Shown here: positions 1-8,666 of the stretch, piece after piece
Position numbering within the stretch: position 1 is the first letter of the stretch
Layout of the letters: every line of letters begins with the position of its first letter
DNA from: Pseudomonas sp. ANT_J12
GTDB taxonomy: Bacteria; Pseudomonadota; Gammaproteobacteria; Pseudomonadales; Pseudomonadaceae
DNA length: 64,000 nt
NCBI RefSeq assembly: GCF_008370045.1
Contig: NZ_VOBN01000009.1
Span: 124,001 to 188,000 of the forward strand
Reading direction: 5' to 3'
Translations under genes and position numbers: made by a program
Notes under the pieces: generated by a model
Database searches by the model: none
Told to the model about the DNA's origin: nothing
Seen by the model: only the letters and a program-made list of their open reading frames with translations

Positions 1-1404
1 CGCCAGGCTGATGAACGTCAGGACTTCTTTCGTCGCCTCTTCGCAGAGTATGCTCGGCAGGTTGACCAGTTGCTGGAAGGTCATTCTGTCCAGTGATCGG
101 GCATCGCTCGCCTTGATCAAATTGACGCCAGTGAGGAAGTTGACCCATACCAACGAACTTCTGTAGGCCAGATCAGCAGGAATGCCAGTGACCCGAAACT
201 CCGAGGGAAACCTGGAGAGGAACAGGCGCGCGATCACGATCGCTTCTTTGGCCGACGAGGCACGTTGTGATGTAAGCAGGTGGCTTTCAAACTCGGCCCG
301 GATCACTTGATAACTTTTGCCCCAGTGTTCGCGTGCTTGCCAGTCATAACCGGCGATTCGTTGCGGATCGTCGGCAGGTCCCGCCAGCCAGATTTGCAGC
401 GCCTGGGCGATCAGCCAGGTACGAATGCCTGGTGAAGTTTCTTCACCGATTTCCCCGCCGTACCAATCCAGTGCCGACAGCAGGAGCGTTCCGAGGTTCT
501 CGGCTTCAGCGCTGTGCAGGATGTTTTGCAGGTAAACGGCAGGGCACCCCCGAACCTGTTCGAGGGTCGCTTCAGCGAGAATCGCATCGGTCAGGAAGGA
601 CAGCGACGATGCGCCTCGATCGGCCAGGAATTGGTCGACGGTGTCGATGATTTCAGCGCGGATGATTTGCGCATGGACCTTTTCAGTGTCCACTTGCAGG
701 GGATCGGCTGAGCTGCGCCGACGGGCCCGGAACGTGGCACGGTCGGCATCGGTGGGGCGGCGCCTCAGCGCCAGGACTTCGAAGTCGTCCTCCAGCCTTA
801 GCTGGTGACTGGCGATCTTTTCTTGCAGGGCCCGTATGGCGCCGGGATGTTCCTGCGGATGTCGTGGCTGCCAGGGCAGGAGGCCGTAAAACCAGCACAT
901 CCTGCCCAGCGTGATCCTGCGATTGGCGTTGATCTGCCCGCCCAATAAAGCAGCCGCCCGTTCGATACGCGGGGTCAGCGCATGCCATCTTGCGTTTTGC
1001 GTCAGATCCAGCGTGATTCGCTCTCCCGAGTCTTTATAGCCTTGGTACACATAGGTCTGTCCTTCGAGGGTCACACTCAGTGCGCCATGCCTGATGTGCA
1101 GTCTTGAGCACATATCGATGTAGTCTCGATCGCGCAACACATGCCATAACGCATTCAATCCGTCCTCGCTCACCCGGTGTAAGGGTGAAAAGGGCCCGAT
1201 CAGGATCAAATTGTTCAGATTTACAGTTGCCTGCGGCTCGCGCATGGCGGACAGCATGAGTTCGTAGTCTTGCAACTGCCCTGTGTGCAGTTCGGCTGGG
1301 GAAGGATTAGTAGGAGGGTACAGGCCACTCGGCGTCATCATTTGCATGAACGTATTGATCTCTTGATAGTCGATTGAGTTGCGCGTTGCAGCGGGCAACG
1401 GCAT
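1..1404 (-). CDS. Large unrecognised protein, N-terminal 468 residues (3' end beyond the window)
   Basis: Reading the minus strand gives an uninterrupted frame of 468 codons running off the left edge. An in-frame TAG lies a few codons upstream of the ATG at 1404. A second ATG at 1347 has a better purine-rich site (AAGAGA) and may be the real start. The product has no signal peptide or membrane segment in this part and is mixed in character, rich in Trp, Arg and Leu. I do not recognise a domain. The soluble, helical-looking sequence and the length with no stop in view recall the very large toxin-like or effector-like proteins common in Pseudomonas, but that is a guess. It is divergent from the GGDEF-EAL gene, with about 230 bp between them for both promoters. 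Confidence 0.6.
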   Translation of the reverse strand, partial: MPLPAATRNSIDYQEINTFMQMMTPSGLYPPTNPSPAELHTGQLQDYELMLSAMREPQATVNLNNLILIGPFSPLHRVSEDGLNALWHVLRDRDYIDMCSRLHIRHGALSVTLEGQTYVYQGYKDSGERITLDLTQNARWHALTPRIERAAALLGGQINANRRITLGRMCWFYGLLPWQPRHPQEHPGAIRALQEKIASHQLRLEDDFEVLALRRRPTDADRATFRARRRSSADPLQVDTEKVHAQIIRAEIIDTVDQFLADRGASSLSFLTDAILAEATLEQVRGCPAVYLQNILHSAEAENLGTLLLSALDWYGGEIGEETSPGIRTWLIAQALQIWLAGPADDPQRIAGYDWQAREHWGKSYQVIRAEFESHLLTSQRASSAKEAIVIARLFLSRFPSEFRVTGIPADLAYRSSLVWVNFLTGVNLIKASDARSLDRMTFQQLVNLPSILCEEATKEVLTFISLA

Positions 1405-1637
1405 TCGGGCTCGATTACAAGCGATCTATTTCAGCGCCGGGCTGTACATAGTTATTGCGCAGAAGCTTCTCTTGGAATTTCTCTGTTTTTGCCCGAATTG
1501 CGTCGAAAACCGGTTATTGGTGCAAACTTGCCCGCGCCGGAACGAACGCGTCCTTGCGGGGATGGGGATCGCCTCCTAGTCTTGCGGGAGCGGTTTGATC
1601 TGGATGATGATCAGGCAGTACCTATGCAAGGGACCTC

Positions 1638-4094
1638 ATGAAGCCAAAACGGACTCTCGGAACGCCACGATTGTTGGGCATCGTCTGGCCGTTTATCGCC
1701 GTGGTGCTGTTTCAAGCGTTGCTCGGTGGCGTCAGCCTGTACGTGCTGTCGGCGGTGCGCGGCTATGTGGCCGGGGAAAGCCTCTGGTCCAAGGGCCAGA
1801 AAGACGCCATCTATTACCTCAACCTCTACGCCGACAGTCGCGACGAGGCGATTTTCCGCAAATACCAGAACGCCATTGCCGTGCCCCAAGGCGGGCATGA
1901 GTTGCGCGTGGCGCTGGACAAACAGCCTCCGGATCTTGAAGCGGCACGGGTGGGGATTCTCAAGGGGGGTAATCATCCGGACGACGTTTCCAGCGTTATC
2001 TGGCTGTACTTGAACTTCCGGCATTTCAGTTATCTGGAAAAAGCCATTGATCTCTGGACAGTGGGCGACTCTTATCTGGTACGACTGGATGACGTCGCCC
2101 GGGAGATGCACCAGCAAGTCGTCGACAATCAGGCTACCGCTACCGACATCAAGCGCTGGAAAGACCAGATTTTTGCGATCAACGACGGCGTGACCCCGGC
2201 CGCCAAGGCGTTTAGCGATGCGTTGGGCGAGGGCTCGCGGGTGATTCTGCGGCTGTTGCTGGTGACCAACCTGGCCACGGCGCTGGGGCTGATCGTGCTG
2301 GCATTGCTGCGCACCCACAAACTGCTCAAGCAACGGCATGCCTTCGCCGAGGCCCTGCAACTGGAGAAGGACCGGGCGCAGATCACCTTGCAGTCGATTG
2401 GCGATGGCGTGATCACCACGGATGTCGAAGGGGCGATTGCCTACATGAACCCGGCCGCCGAGGCCATGACCCACTGGAAAGCCGAACAGGCCACCGGCCT
2501 GCCCCTGGCGGCGCTGTTCAATCTGCTGGACGAGAATGCCCAGGCCGACGGCTTTACCCTGATCGAACACATCCTCAGTGGTCAGCTCAGCGGCGGCAGC
2601 GAACATTCCAAACTGATCCAGCGCCTGGATGGCAGCACCGTGTCGGTGACTCTGGTCGGCGCGCCGATCCGCAATGCCGGCAAGGTCAGCGGCACGGTGC
2701 TGGTGCTGCATGACATGACCCAGGAACGGCAATACATCGCCAACCTGTCCTGGCAAGCGACCCACGACGCCTTGACCGGGTTGGCGAACCGTCGCGAATT
2801 CGAATATCGCCTGGAGCAGGCGCTGCATAACCTGACGCGCCAGTCGGGGCGGCATGCCTTGATGTTCCTCGACCTGGACCAATTCAAACTGGTCAACGAC
2901 ACCTGCGGCCATGCGGCGGGGGATGAACTGCTGCGGCATATCTGTGCGTTGCTGCAATCCGGCCTGCGTGAAGGCGACACCCTGGCCCGGCTGGGCGGTG
3001 ACGAGTTCGGCATCCTGCTGGAGAACTGCGCACCGGAGCACGCGGAAAAAATCGCCGAAGTGCTGCGCCAGACCGTGCAAAACCTGCACTTTGTGTGGAA
3101 GGGGCGGCCGTTCCTGACCACCGTGAGCATCGGCCTGGTCCATATCGCCCAGACGCCGACCACCCTTGAAACCTCGCTGCGCGCCGCCGATATGGCCTGT
3201 TACATGGCCAAGGAAAAGGGCCGCAACCGGGTTCAGGTCTACCACGCCGACGATTCGGAACTGTCCCTGCGCTTTGGCGAGATGGCTTGGGTCCAGCGTC
3301 TGCACATGGCCCTGGAAGAGAACCGTTTCTGCCTGTACGCCCAGGAAATTGCGCCGCTCGGCCATGTCGAACAGGGCGGACACATCGAAATACTGCTGCG
3401 CCTGCATGACGAGGCCGGGCGGATGATTTTGCCTGACAGTTTCATTCCGGCGGCCGAGCGCTATGGCTTGATGACGTCGCTGGATCGCTGGGTGGTAGAG
3501 AACGTTTTCAAGATCATTGCCCAATGTATTGCCGAACAACGTAAAGGCCCGTTGGCCATGTGTGCGATTAATCTTTCAGGCATTACTATCGGAGATGAGG
3601 CGTTCCTGGACTTCTTGCGTGAACAGTTTGTTACTTACGCTATTCCTCCGGAAATGATTTGTTTTGAAATTACAGAAACCAGCGCTATTTCGAATTTAGG
3701 AAGTGCAATCAGATTTATTAATGAACTCAAAGGTTTAGGTTGCCACTTCTCACTTGATGACTTCTGCGCCGGAATGTCCTCGTTCGCTTACTTGAAACAT
3801 TTACCTGTAGACTTCTTGAAGATCGACGGGAGTTTCGTAAAGGACATGCTGGACGACCCGATTAACCGCGCTATGGTCGAGGTGATAAACCACATCGGCC
3901 ATGTCATGGGTAAGCGCACCATTGCCGAGTTTGTCGAGACACCTCAGATCGAGCAGGCCTTGCTCGAGATCGGTGTCGATTACGCTCAAGGGTATGTCAT
4001 CGAACGCCCGCAATTGTTTACCTGCGACAGTTTGCAAAGTCGTCCCGCCAGACCGCAACCGCTGTTATTCAAGGCGCCTGGCACGTTCCGTTGA
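1638..4094 (+). CDS. Membrane PAS-GGDEF-EAL cyclic-di-GMP protein
   Basis: This 818-residue inner-membrane protein should make and/or break c-di-GMP. It has a transmembrane segment at about 13-38, a periplasmic sensor region, a second segment at about 201-224, a PAS-like domain at about 245-365, a GGDEF domain and a C-terminal EAL domain. The cyclase signature GGDEF is intact at 453-457. An RxxD inhibitory site (R444, D447) lies five residues before it, so product inhibition is plausible. The EAL signature reads EIL at 584-586. The later EAL residues DD (707-708) and K728 are present, so phosphodiesterase activity is possible but uncertain. The segment encoding the middle of the EAL domain is strikingly AT-rich. 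The start ATG follows an AGGGACCTC-type site. The gene lies 46 bp upstream of undA. Confidence 0.93.
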   Translation: MKPKRTLGTPRLLGIVWPFIAVVLFQALLGGVSLYVLSAVRGYVAGESLWSKGQKDAIYYLNLYADSRDEAIFRKYQNAIAVPQGGHELRVALDKQPPDLEAARVGILKGGNHPDDVSSVIWLYLNFRHFSYLEKAIDLWTVGDSYLVRLDDVAREMHQQVVDNQATATDIKRWKDQIFAINDGVTPAAKAFSDALGEGSRVILRLLLVTNLATALGLIVLALLRTHKLLKQRHAFAEALQLEKDRAQITLQSIGDGVITTDVEGAIAYMNPAAEAMTHWKAEQATGLPLAALFNLLDENAQADGFTLIEHILSGQLSGGSEHSKLIQRLDGSTVSVTLVGAPIRNAGKVSGTVLVLHDMTQERQYIANLSWQATHDALTGLANRREFEYRLEQALHNLTRQSGRHALMFLDLDQFKLVNDTCGHAAGDELLRHICALLQSGLREGDTLARLGGDEFGILLENCAPEHAEKIAEVLRQTVQNLHFVWKGRPFLTTVSIGLVHIAQTPTTLETSLRAADMACYMAKEKGRNRVQVYHADDSELSLRFGEMAWVQRLHMALEENRFCLYAQEIAPLGHVEQGGHIEILLRLHDEAGRMILPDSFIPAAERYGLMTSLDRWVVENVFKIIAQCIAEQRKGPLAMCAINLSGITIGDEAFLDFLREQFVTYAIPPEMICFEITETSAISNLGSAIRFINELKGLGCHFSLDDFCAGMSSFAYLKHLPVDFLKIDGSFVKDMLDDPINRAMVEVINHIGHVMGKRTIAEFVETPQIEQALLEIGVDYAQGYVIERPQLFTCDSLQSRPARPQPLLFKAPGTFR

Positions 4095-4140
4095 AATCTC
4101 TTGCTGATCATTACAATCACAAATCAAAAGGAGCCGAACA

Positions 4141-4935
4141 GTGATCGACACATTCAACCGAACCGGACCACTCATGGAAGCTGCAAGTTATCCCGCCTGG
4201 GCCCAACAGTTGATCCAGGATTGCAGCGAGAGCAAACGCCGGGTTGTCGAACACGAACTGTATCAGCGCATGCGAGATAACAAACTCAGCGCAAAAACCA
4301 TGCGCCAGTACCTGATAGGTGGCTGGCCCGTCGTTGAGCAGTTCGCTTTATATATGGCACAGAATCTCACCAAGACCCGCTTTGCTCGCCACCCCGGCGA
4401 AGACATGGCGCGGCGCTGGCTGATGCGTAACATTCGTGTCGAACTCAATCACGCCGATTACTGGGTGCACTGGAGCCGGGCTCACGGTGTCAGCCTGGAA
4501 GATCTGCAAGCCCAGCAAGTTGCGCCGGAGCTGCACGCCTTGAGTCACTGGTGCTGGCACACCAGTTCGGCGGATTCGCTGATCGTGGCCATCGCTGCGA
4601 CCAACTACGCCATTGAAGGCGCGACCGGGGAGTGGTCGGCGCTGGTGTGTTCCACGGGTGTGTACGCGGCAGCGTTCCCCGAGGAAGATCGCAAGCGGGC
4701 GATGAAGTGGCTGAAGATGCACGCCCAGTACGACGATGCCCACCCGTGGGAAGCGCTGGAAATCATCTGTACCCTGGCCGGCACCAACCCGAGCAAAGCC
4801 CTGCAAGTGGAACTGCGCCAGGCCGTGTGCAAGAGCTACGACTACATGTTCCTGTTCCTGGAGCGCTGCATGCAGCAGGAACACGCGGAACGAGTGCCGG
4901 TCGCTCGCGAGCGGATGGCATTGGCGGAAAGCTAA
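4141..4935 (+). CDS. undA: UndA-type diiron oxidase, 1-undecene from lauric acid
   Basis: This 264-residue soluble enzyme has the TenA/heme-oxygenase-like helical fold. It matches UndA, which cuts medium-chain fatty acids such as lauric acid to terminal alkenes, using iron and oxygen. The expected metal ligands can be read directly: E66, E101 and H104 in an ExxH, E159, and H194, D198 and H201 in an HxxxDxxH pattern. These positions agree closely with what I recall for the characterised P. fluorescens UndA. The start is GTG at 4141, with AAGGAG eight bases before it. An in-frame ATG at 4174 is an alternative. It is often annotated only as a TenA-family regulator, which the ligand set argues against. 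A hairpin terminator follows. Confidence 0.85.
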   Translation: MIDTFNRTGPLMEAASYPAWAQQLIQDCSESKRRVVEHELYQRMRDNKLSAKTMRQYLIGGWPVVEQFALYMAQNLTKTRFARHPGEDMARRWLMRNIRVELNHADYWVHWSRAHGVSLEDLQAQQVAPELHALSHWCWHTSSADSLIVAIAATNYAIEGATGEWSALVCSTGVYAAAFPEEDRKRAMKWLKMHAQYDDAHPWEALEIICTLAGTNPSKALQVELRQAVCKSYDYMFLFLERCMQQEHAERVPVARERMALAES

Positions 4936-4945
4936 ACGTCGTCAA

Positions 4946-4982
4946 CCCGTGTAGGCGCAGCCTTCGGCAGCGCCTACACGGG
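4946..4982. terminator. Bidirectional hairpin between convergent undA and diguanylate cyclase genes
   Basis: A perfect 13-bp inverted repeat (CCCGTGTAGGCGC at 4946-4958 with its complement at 4970-4982) encloses a loop that can itself pair as GCC/GGC. It sits between the stop of undA and the stop of the convergent cyclase gene. There is no long T run, so it may be a REP-like hairpin rather than a classical intrinsic terminator. Confidence 0.6.
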
Positions 4983-4994
4983 CCTGTTCAGGTA

Positions 4995-5921
4995 TTACCC
5001 CGCCATCGCCAACCGATTACGCCCCTCGCGCTTGGCCACATACAGCGCGCTGTCAGCGCGACGCAGCAAACTCTCGGCCGACTCGCCCGGCAGCAATGTC
5101 GAGCAACCAAGGCTGACCGTCAGCTCAATCACCCGGCCATCAGCGTGATAATCCTGGGCCTGAGCTGCAAACCGCAGGCGTTCGCCCACCATCGCCGCCG
5201 CTTCCCGGCTGGTGTTGGACAGCAGGATCAAAAACTCCTCGCCACCAAAACGGAACACCATGTCCACGTTGCGCAACTGGCCCTTGATCGAGGCGGCAAC
5301 CGCCTTGAGCACTTCATCGCCAGCACTGTGGCCGTGGCTGTCATTGACCCGTTTAAAGTGGTCGATATCCAGCATCAGCAACGACAACGGCTGGCGATGC
5401 CGGTGCGCCATGTCGATTTCCCGTTGCAGGGTCTGATCCATGGCGACGCGGTTGCCGGTGCCGGTGAGTGGGTCGCGCAGGGCGCTTTGGGTTGCGACGC
5501 GGTAGAGCAGGGCATTGCGCATCGGATAGAGCAGCGCCGACAACAGCGACTCCAGGTTGCCCTGTTCCTGCTCGTTAAACCGCTGATTGCGGCGGAACAC
5601 CAACTCACCCAGATGTTCACCTTCATGGCTCAGGCTATAGCTGACCGAATGATGACCGCGCTGGCCGAATTCCAGGCGCAAGTCACTCGTCTTGTGCTGG
5701 TAGCTCAAGGCATCCAGAGGCACAAGGCGCTGAATTTCGCGGAAAAAGAGCCCGAGAATGCGTTGCGGCTCAAGACTGGTTTGCAGTTGCATGCCCAGTT
5801 GCTGGCGCAATTGCGCGAGGCTGACCGGCCGCTCCAGGAGAGGAGGCTGCTGACCAAAGCCCAGGCGTTGCAATTTGGCACTGTCGAAGTCAATTGCGTT
5901 GGTCTGGGAAGGTGATTTCAT
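4995..5921 (-). CDS. Soluble diguanylate cyclase (GGDEF)
   Basis: This 308-residue cytoplasmic protein has an N-terminal GAF-like sensory region at about 40-140 and a C-terminal GGDEF domain. The active site reads GGEEF at 226-230, an active variant. An RxxD inhibitory site (R217, D220) lies five residues before it. It should convert two GTP to c-di-GMP. There is no membrane segment. The frame stays open up to 6002, but the ATG at 5921 has a purine-rich AGGGG about twelve bases upstream. The extra 27 residues look unlike protein, so 5921 is preferred. It is the second c-di-GMP gene within 4.5 kb; undA lies between them. The signal sensed is unknown. Confidence 0.93.
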   Translation of the reverse strand: MKSPSQTNAIDFDSAKLQRLGFGQQPPLLERPVSLAQLRQQLGMQLQTSLEPQRILGLFFREIQRLVPLDALSYQHKTSDLRLEFGQRGHHSVSYSLSHEGEHLGELVFRRNQRFNEQEQGNLESLLSALLYPMRNALLYRVATQSALRDPLTGTGNRVAMDQTLQREIDMAHRHRQPLSLLMLDIDHFKRVNDSHGHSAGDEVLKAVAASIKGQLRNVDMVFRFGGEEFLILLSNTSREAAAMVGERLRFAAQAQDYHADGRVIELTVSLGCSTLLPGESAESLLRRADSALYVAKREGRNRLAMAG

Positions 5922-6188
5922 ATGGCGTGAGCCCCTAAAGCAGTAAGGCTGTCTTACAGGCTGGGTGAGAGCGGCTTTGGGCTGCGCGTCATACTGGTCC
6001 ATCAGTCCCGTAGGACATTTGGTACGAGTTTAGTCCGCTTTGTCGAAGATAAGGAACCTATCGACTCAGGCGCCACCGCCAGCTGCTGTCACACTGCGTG
6101 TCTGAACAAAATTAGAGCGAAAGTCGTGCCATTCGGTTCATTCGGATAAAAACTGTTTCAAATCATTGGATTAGAGCGGTTTTGAGAA

Positions 6189-6212
6189 AATGCCGCTGGA
6201 GGCAGCGGCATT
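6189..6212 (-). terminator. Intrinsic terminator downstream of the yciK operon
   Basis: A 10-bp stem (AATGCCGCTG and complement) with a GAGG loop is followed by TTTTCTC on the minus strand and by TTTGTTT on the plus strand. It can end the minus-strand mtaD/ubiG/mupP/yciK transcripts. The rest of 5922-6296 holds no gene I can support, only the promoter region of the cyclase gene and a second palindrome. Confidence 0.6.
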
Positions 6213-6252
6213 TGTTTGACTGTAAAGGGCGGGAGTTGACGCGGATCCGGCA

Positions 6253-6278
6253 TGCCGCGGCAATTAAATGCCGCGGCA
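6253..6278. repeat. Tandem copies of a 10-bp palindrome
   Basis: The self-complementary decamer TGCCGCGGCA occurs twice, at 6253-6262 and 6269-6278, separated by ATTAAA. The two copies can pair with each other into a strong hairpin just past the yciK stop codon. It may add to termination. Confidence 0.5.
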
Positions 6279-6296
6279 CAAAAGCGACATGCGGCG

Positions 6297-7037
6297 TTAC
6301 TGAGCGTTGAACGCCTGGCCATTGATGCCCGTGCTGTCCGGCCCCATCAGGTACAGATAGACCGGCATGATCTCCTCAGGTGTCGGGTTGTTCAGCGGGT
6401 TTTCCCCCGGATAAGCCTGGGCGCGCATGCTGGTGCGGGTGGCGCCGGGGTTGATGCTGTTGGAGCGCACCGGTGCCACGGTGTCGACTTCGTCGGCCAG
6501 GGTTTGCATCAGCCCTTCGGTGGCAAACTTGGAGACGCCGTAAGCGCCCCAGTACGCCCGGCCCTTGCGTCCGACGCTGCTGGAGGTGAACACCACCGAA
6601 GCATCCTGCGACAGCTTCAGCAGCGGCAGCAGGGTGCTGGTGAGCATGAACATGGCGTTGACGTTGACGTGCATGACGCGCATGAAGTTTTCACCGGACA
6701 ACTGCTCGATCGGCGTGCGCGGGCCGATGATCGAGGCGTTGTGCAGCAAACCGTCGAGATGCCCGAATTCAGTCTCGATCATCGCGGCCAACTCATCGTA
6801 TTGATGGGGCAGGGCGGTTTCCAGATTGAACGGGATCACCGCCGGTTGCGGGTGACCGGCCGCTTCGATTTCGTCGTAGACCTGAGTCAGGTTGGCTTCG
6901 GTCTTGCCCAGCAGCAGCACGGTGGCACCGTGGGCGGCGTAGGTTTTTGCGGCGGCGGCGCCAATGCCACGGCCGGCGCCGGTGACCAGGATGACCCGGT
7001 CCTTGAGCAATTCAGGGCGGGCGGAATAATCAAACAT
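6297..7037 (-). CDS. yciK: YciK-type SDR oxidoreductase
   Basis: This 246-residue short-chain dehydrogenase has the Rossmann signature GAGRGIG near the N-terminus, an NAS motif and the catalytic YxxxK (YGVSK). Family members named YciK are NAD(P)-dependent oxidoreductases of unknown physiological substrate. The frame remains open far upstream, but that stretch is a REP element. The ATG at 7037 (MFDYSARPELL) is the natural start. It is the last gene of the minus-strand group after ubiG and mupP, a conserved Pseudomonas order. A REPIN-like repeat separates it from mupP, so its expression may be partly uncoupled. Confidence 0.9.
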   Translation of the reverse strand: MFDYSARPELLKDRVILVTGAGRGIGAAAAKTYAAHGATVLLLGKTEANLTQVYDEIEAAGHPQPAVIPFNLETALPHQYDELAAMIETEFGHLDGLLHNASIIGPRTPIEQLSGENFMRVMHVNVNAMFMLTSTLLPLLKLSQDASVVFTSSSVGRKGRAYWGAYGVSKFATEGLMQTLADEVDTVAPVRSNSINPGATRTSMRAQAYPGENPLNNPTPEEIMPVYLYLMGPDSTGINGQAFNAQ

Positions 7038-7091
7038 AAAAACCTCAACACAATTAAGACGAACACCGAACCTGTGGCGAAGGAGCTTGCT

Positions 7092-7210
7092 GTGGCGAGG
7101 GGGCTTGCCCCCGTTGGAGTGCGAAGCGCTCCCTGCCTTCTCCCCGCTAAGTGTGTTCATCAGCTTATACGACTGCTTCGCAGCCGAACGGGGGCAAGCC
7201 CCCTCGCCAC
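7092..7210. repeat. REPIN-like inverted repeat, family A, copy 1
   Basis: Outer arms of about 27 bp (GTGGCGAGGGGGCTTGCCCC and onward) are inverted at the two ends around a spacer of about 65 bp. The same arms recur at 14372-14500 and, in a GGGAGCTTGCTCCC variant, at 52678-52766. A truncated arm (GTGGCGAAGGAGCTTGC) lies immediately before it at about 7074-7090. It sits between mupP and yciK, inside the likely operon. Confidence 0.85.
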
Positions 7211-7233
7211 AGGTACTCATCAAGCAGTGCGGA

Positions 7234-7905
7234 TCAGCAGCTACACAACGCGCTATCGAGCACTTTGCGCAACTCCAGCGGGTGGTCCACCACCACATCC
7301 GCGCCCCAATGCCGCGGGTTATCGTCCGGGTGGATATAGCCGTAGGTCACGGCGGCGGTCTTGGTGCCGGCATCACGCCCCGACTCGATATCCCGCAGAT
7401 CATCACCGACGAACAACACACTGGCCGGGTCCAGGTCGAGCATCTTGCACGCGAGAATCAACGGCTCCGGGTCCGGTTTGCTGTTCTTCACATGGTCCGG
7501 GCAGATCAGCAGCGCCGAGCGCTCGGCCAGCCCCAGCTGTTGCATGATCGGTTCGGCAAACCGCAGCGGCTTGTTGGTGACCACGCCCCAGATCAGGTTG
7601 GCCTTCTCGATGTCGGCCAGCAGCTCGCCCATGCCGTCGAAGAGTTTACTGTGCACCGCGCAACCCACGAGGTAGCGCTCCAGGAACTCCAGGCGCAGCG
7701 CCTCGAACCCCGGGGATTCCGGGTCCATGGAGAACGTCACCGCGACCATCGCCTTGGCGCCGCCGGAGATCTCGTCGCGAATGTGCTGGTCGTTCATCGG
7801 CGGCAAGCCGCGCTCGGCACGCATCGCCTGGCAGATGGCGATGAAGTCCGGCGCGGTGTCGAGCAGGGTGCCGTCCATGTCAAAAAGGACTGCTCTGATT
7901 CGCAT
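7234..7905 (-). CDS. mupP: MupP, N-acetylmuramic acid 6-phosphate phosphatase
   Basis: This 223-residue HAD-superfamily hydrolase has the nucleophile motif DMDGT at the N-terminus (aspartates 9 and 11), a TNKP motif II/III region and GDDLRD as motif IV. MupP removes phosphate from MurNAc-6-P in the cell-wall recycling route that bypasses de novo UDP-MurNAc synthesis in pseudomonads. The assignment rests on length, motifs and the conserved place between ubiG and yciK. Many databases call it phosphoglycolate phosphatase (Gph), the closest alternative. The start ATG lies four bases after the ubiG stop, and its AGGAG overlaps the ubiG end, so translation is probably coupled. Confidence 0.9.
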   Translation of the reverse strand: MRIRAVLFDMDGTLLDTAPDFIAICQAMRAERGLPPMNDQHIRDEISGGAKAMVAVTFSMDPESPGFEALRLEFLERYLVGCAVHSKLFDGMGELLADIEKANLIWGVVTNKPLRFAEPIMQQLGLAERSALLICPDHVKNSKPDPEPLILACKMLDLDPASVLFVGDDLRDIESGRDAGTKTAAVTYGYIHPDDNPRHWGADVVVDHPLELRKVLDSALCSC

Positions 7906-7909
7906 CGGC

Positions 7910-8608
7910 TTACTCCTCGCGCAGGGTCTGGATCATGTAGTTGACGTCAACGTCGGCCGCCAGTTTGTAGTGCTTGGTCAGCGGGTTGTACGTCAGGCCG
8001 ATGATGTCCTTGACGGTCAGGCCGGCCATGCGGCTCCAGGCCCCGAGCTCGGACGGGCGGATGAATTTCTTGAAGTCGTGGGTGCCGCGCGGCAGCAGCT
8101 TCATGATGTACTCGGCGCCGATGATCGCGAACAGGTAGGCCTTCGGGTTGCGGTTGATGGTGGAGAAGAACACCTGACCACCGGGCTTGACCATCTTGAA
8201 GCAGGCGCGGATGACCGAGGATGGGTCCGGTACGTGCTCAAGCATTTCAAGGCAAGTGACCACGTCGAACTGCTCGGGCATCTCTTCGGCCAGGGCTTCG
8301 GCGGTGATCTGGCGATATTCGACGGTCACGCCGGATTCCAGTTGATGCAGTTGCGCGACCGCCAGCGGCGCTTCGCCCATGTCGATGCCCATGACGGTAG
8401 CGCCGCGCTGGGCCATGGCTTCGCTGAGGATGCCGCCGCCACAACCGACGTCGAGCACCTTTTTGCCGGCCAGGTTGACCCGCTCGTCAATCCAGTTGAC
8501 CCGCAGCGGGTTGATGTCATGCAGCGGTTTGAACTCGCTTTCGCGGTCCCACCAGCGATGGGCCAGGGCTTCGAATTTGGCGATTTCGGCGTAGTCGACG
8601 TTGCTCAT
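7910..8608 (-). CDS. ubiG: UbiG, ubiquinone O-methyltransferase
   Basis: This 232-residue class I SAM-dependent methyltransferase carries both O-methylations of ubiquinone synthesis. The SAM-binding motif DVGCGGGILSE is clear near residue 55, and a post-I acidic residue follows (MGIDMG). The length matches the family. The ATG at 8608 is preceded by GAGGA. Upstream lies mtaD, 58 bp away, with a strong GC-rich hairpin between. mupP is four bases downstream. Confidence 0.96.
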   Translation of the reverse strand: MSNVDYAEIAKFEALAHRWWDRESEFKPLHDINPLRVNWIDERVNLAGKKVLDVGCGGGILSEAMAQRGATVMGIDMGEAPLAVAQLHQLESGVTVEYRQITAEALAEEMPEQFDVVTCLEMLEHVPDPSSVIRACFKMVKPGGQVFFSTINRNPKAYLFAIIGAEYIMKLLPRGTHDFKKFIRPSELGAWSRMAGLTVKDIIGLTYNPLTKHYKLAADVDVNYMIQTLREE

Positions 8609-8643
8609 GGTTTAAGTCCTCTAAAACTTGAAAAATCCTGTTG

Positions 8644-8663
8644 CCCCGGGTTTGCGCCCGGGG
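8644..8663 (-). terminator. GC-rich hairpin between mtaD and ubiG
   Basis: CCCCGGG (8644-8650) pairs with CCCGGGG (8657-8663) around a six-base loop. On the minus strand an ATTTTTC run follows about eight bases later, so it could attenuate read-through from mtaD into ubiG. The spacing to the T run makes full termination doubtful. Confidence 0.4.
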
Positions 8664-8666
8664 GGC

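Noticed and set aside
1611..3539. Long open frame antisense to the GGDEF-EAL gene
   Set aside because: It mirrors the codon structure of the real GC-rich gene, is rich in Gln, His and Arg with no domain, and has no ribosome site.
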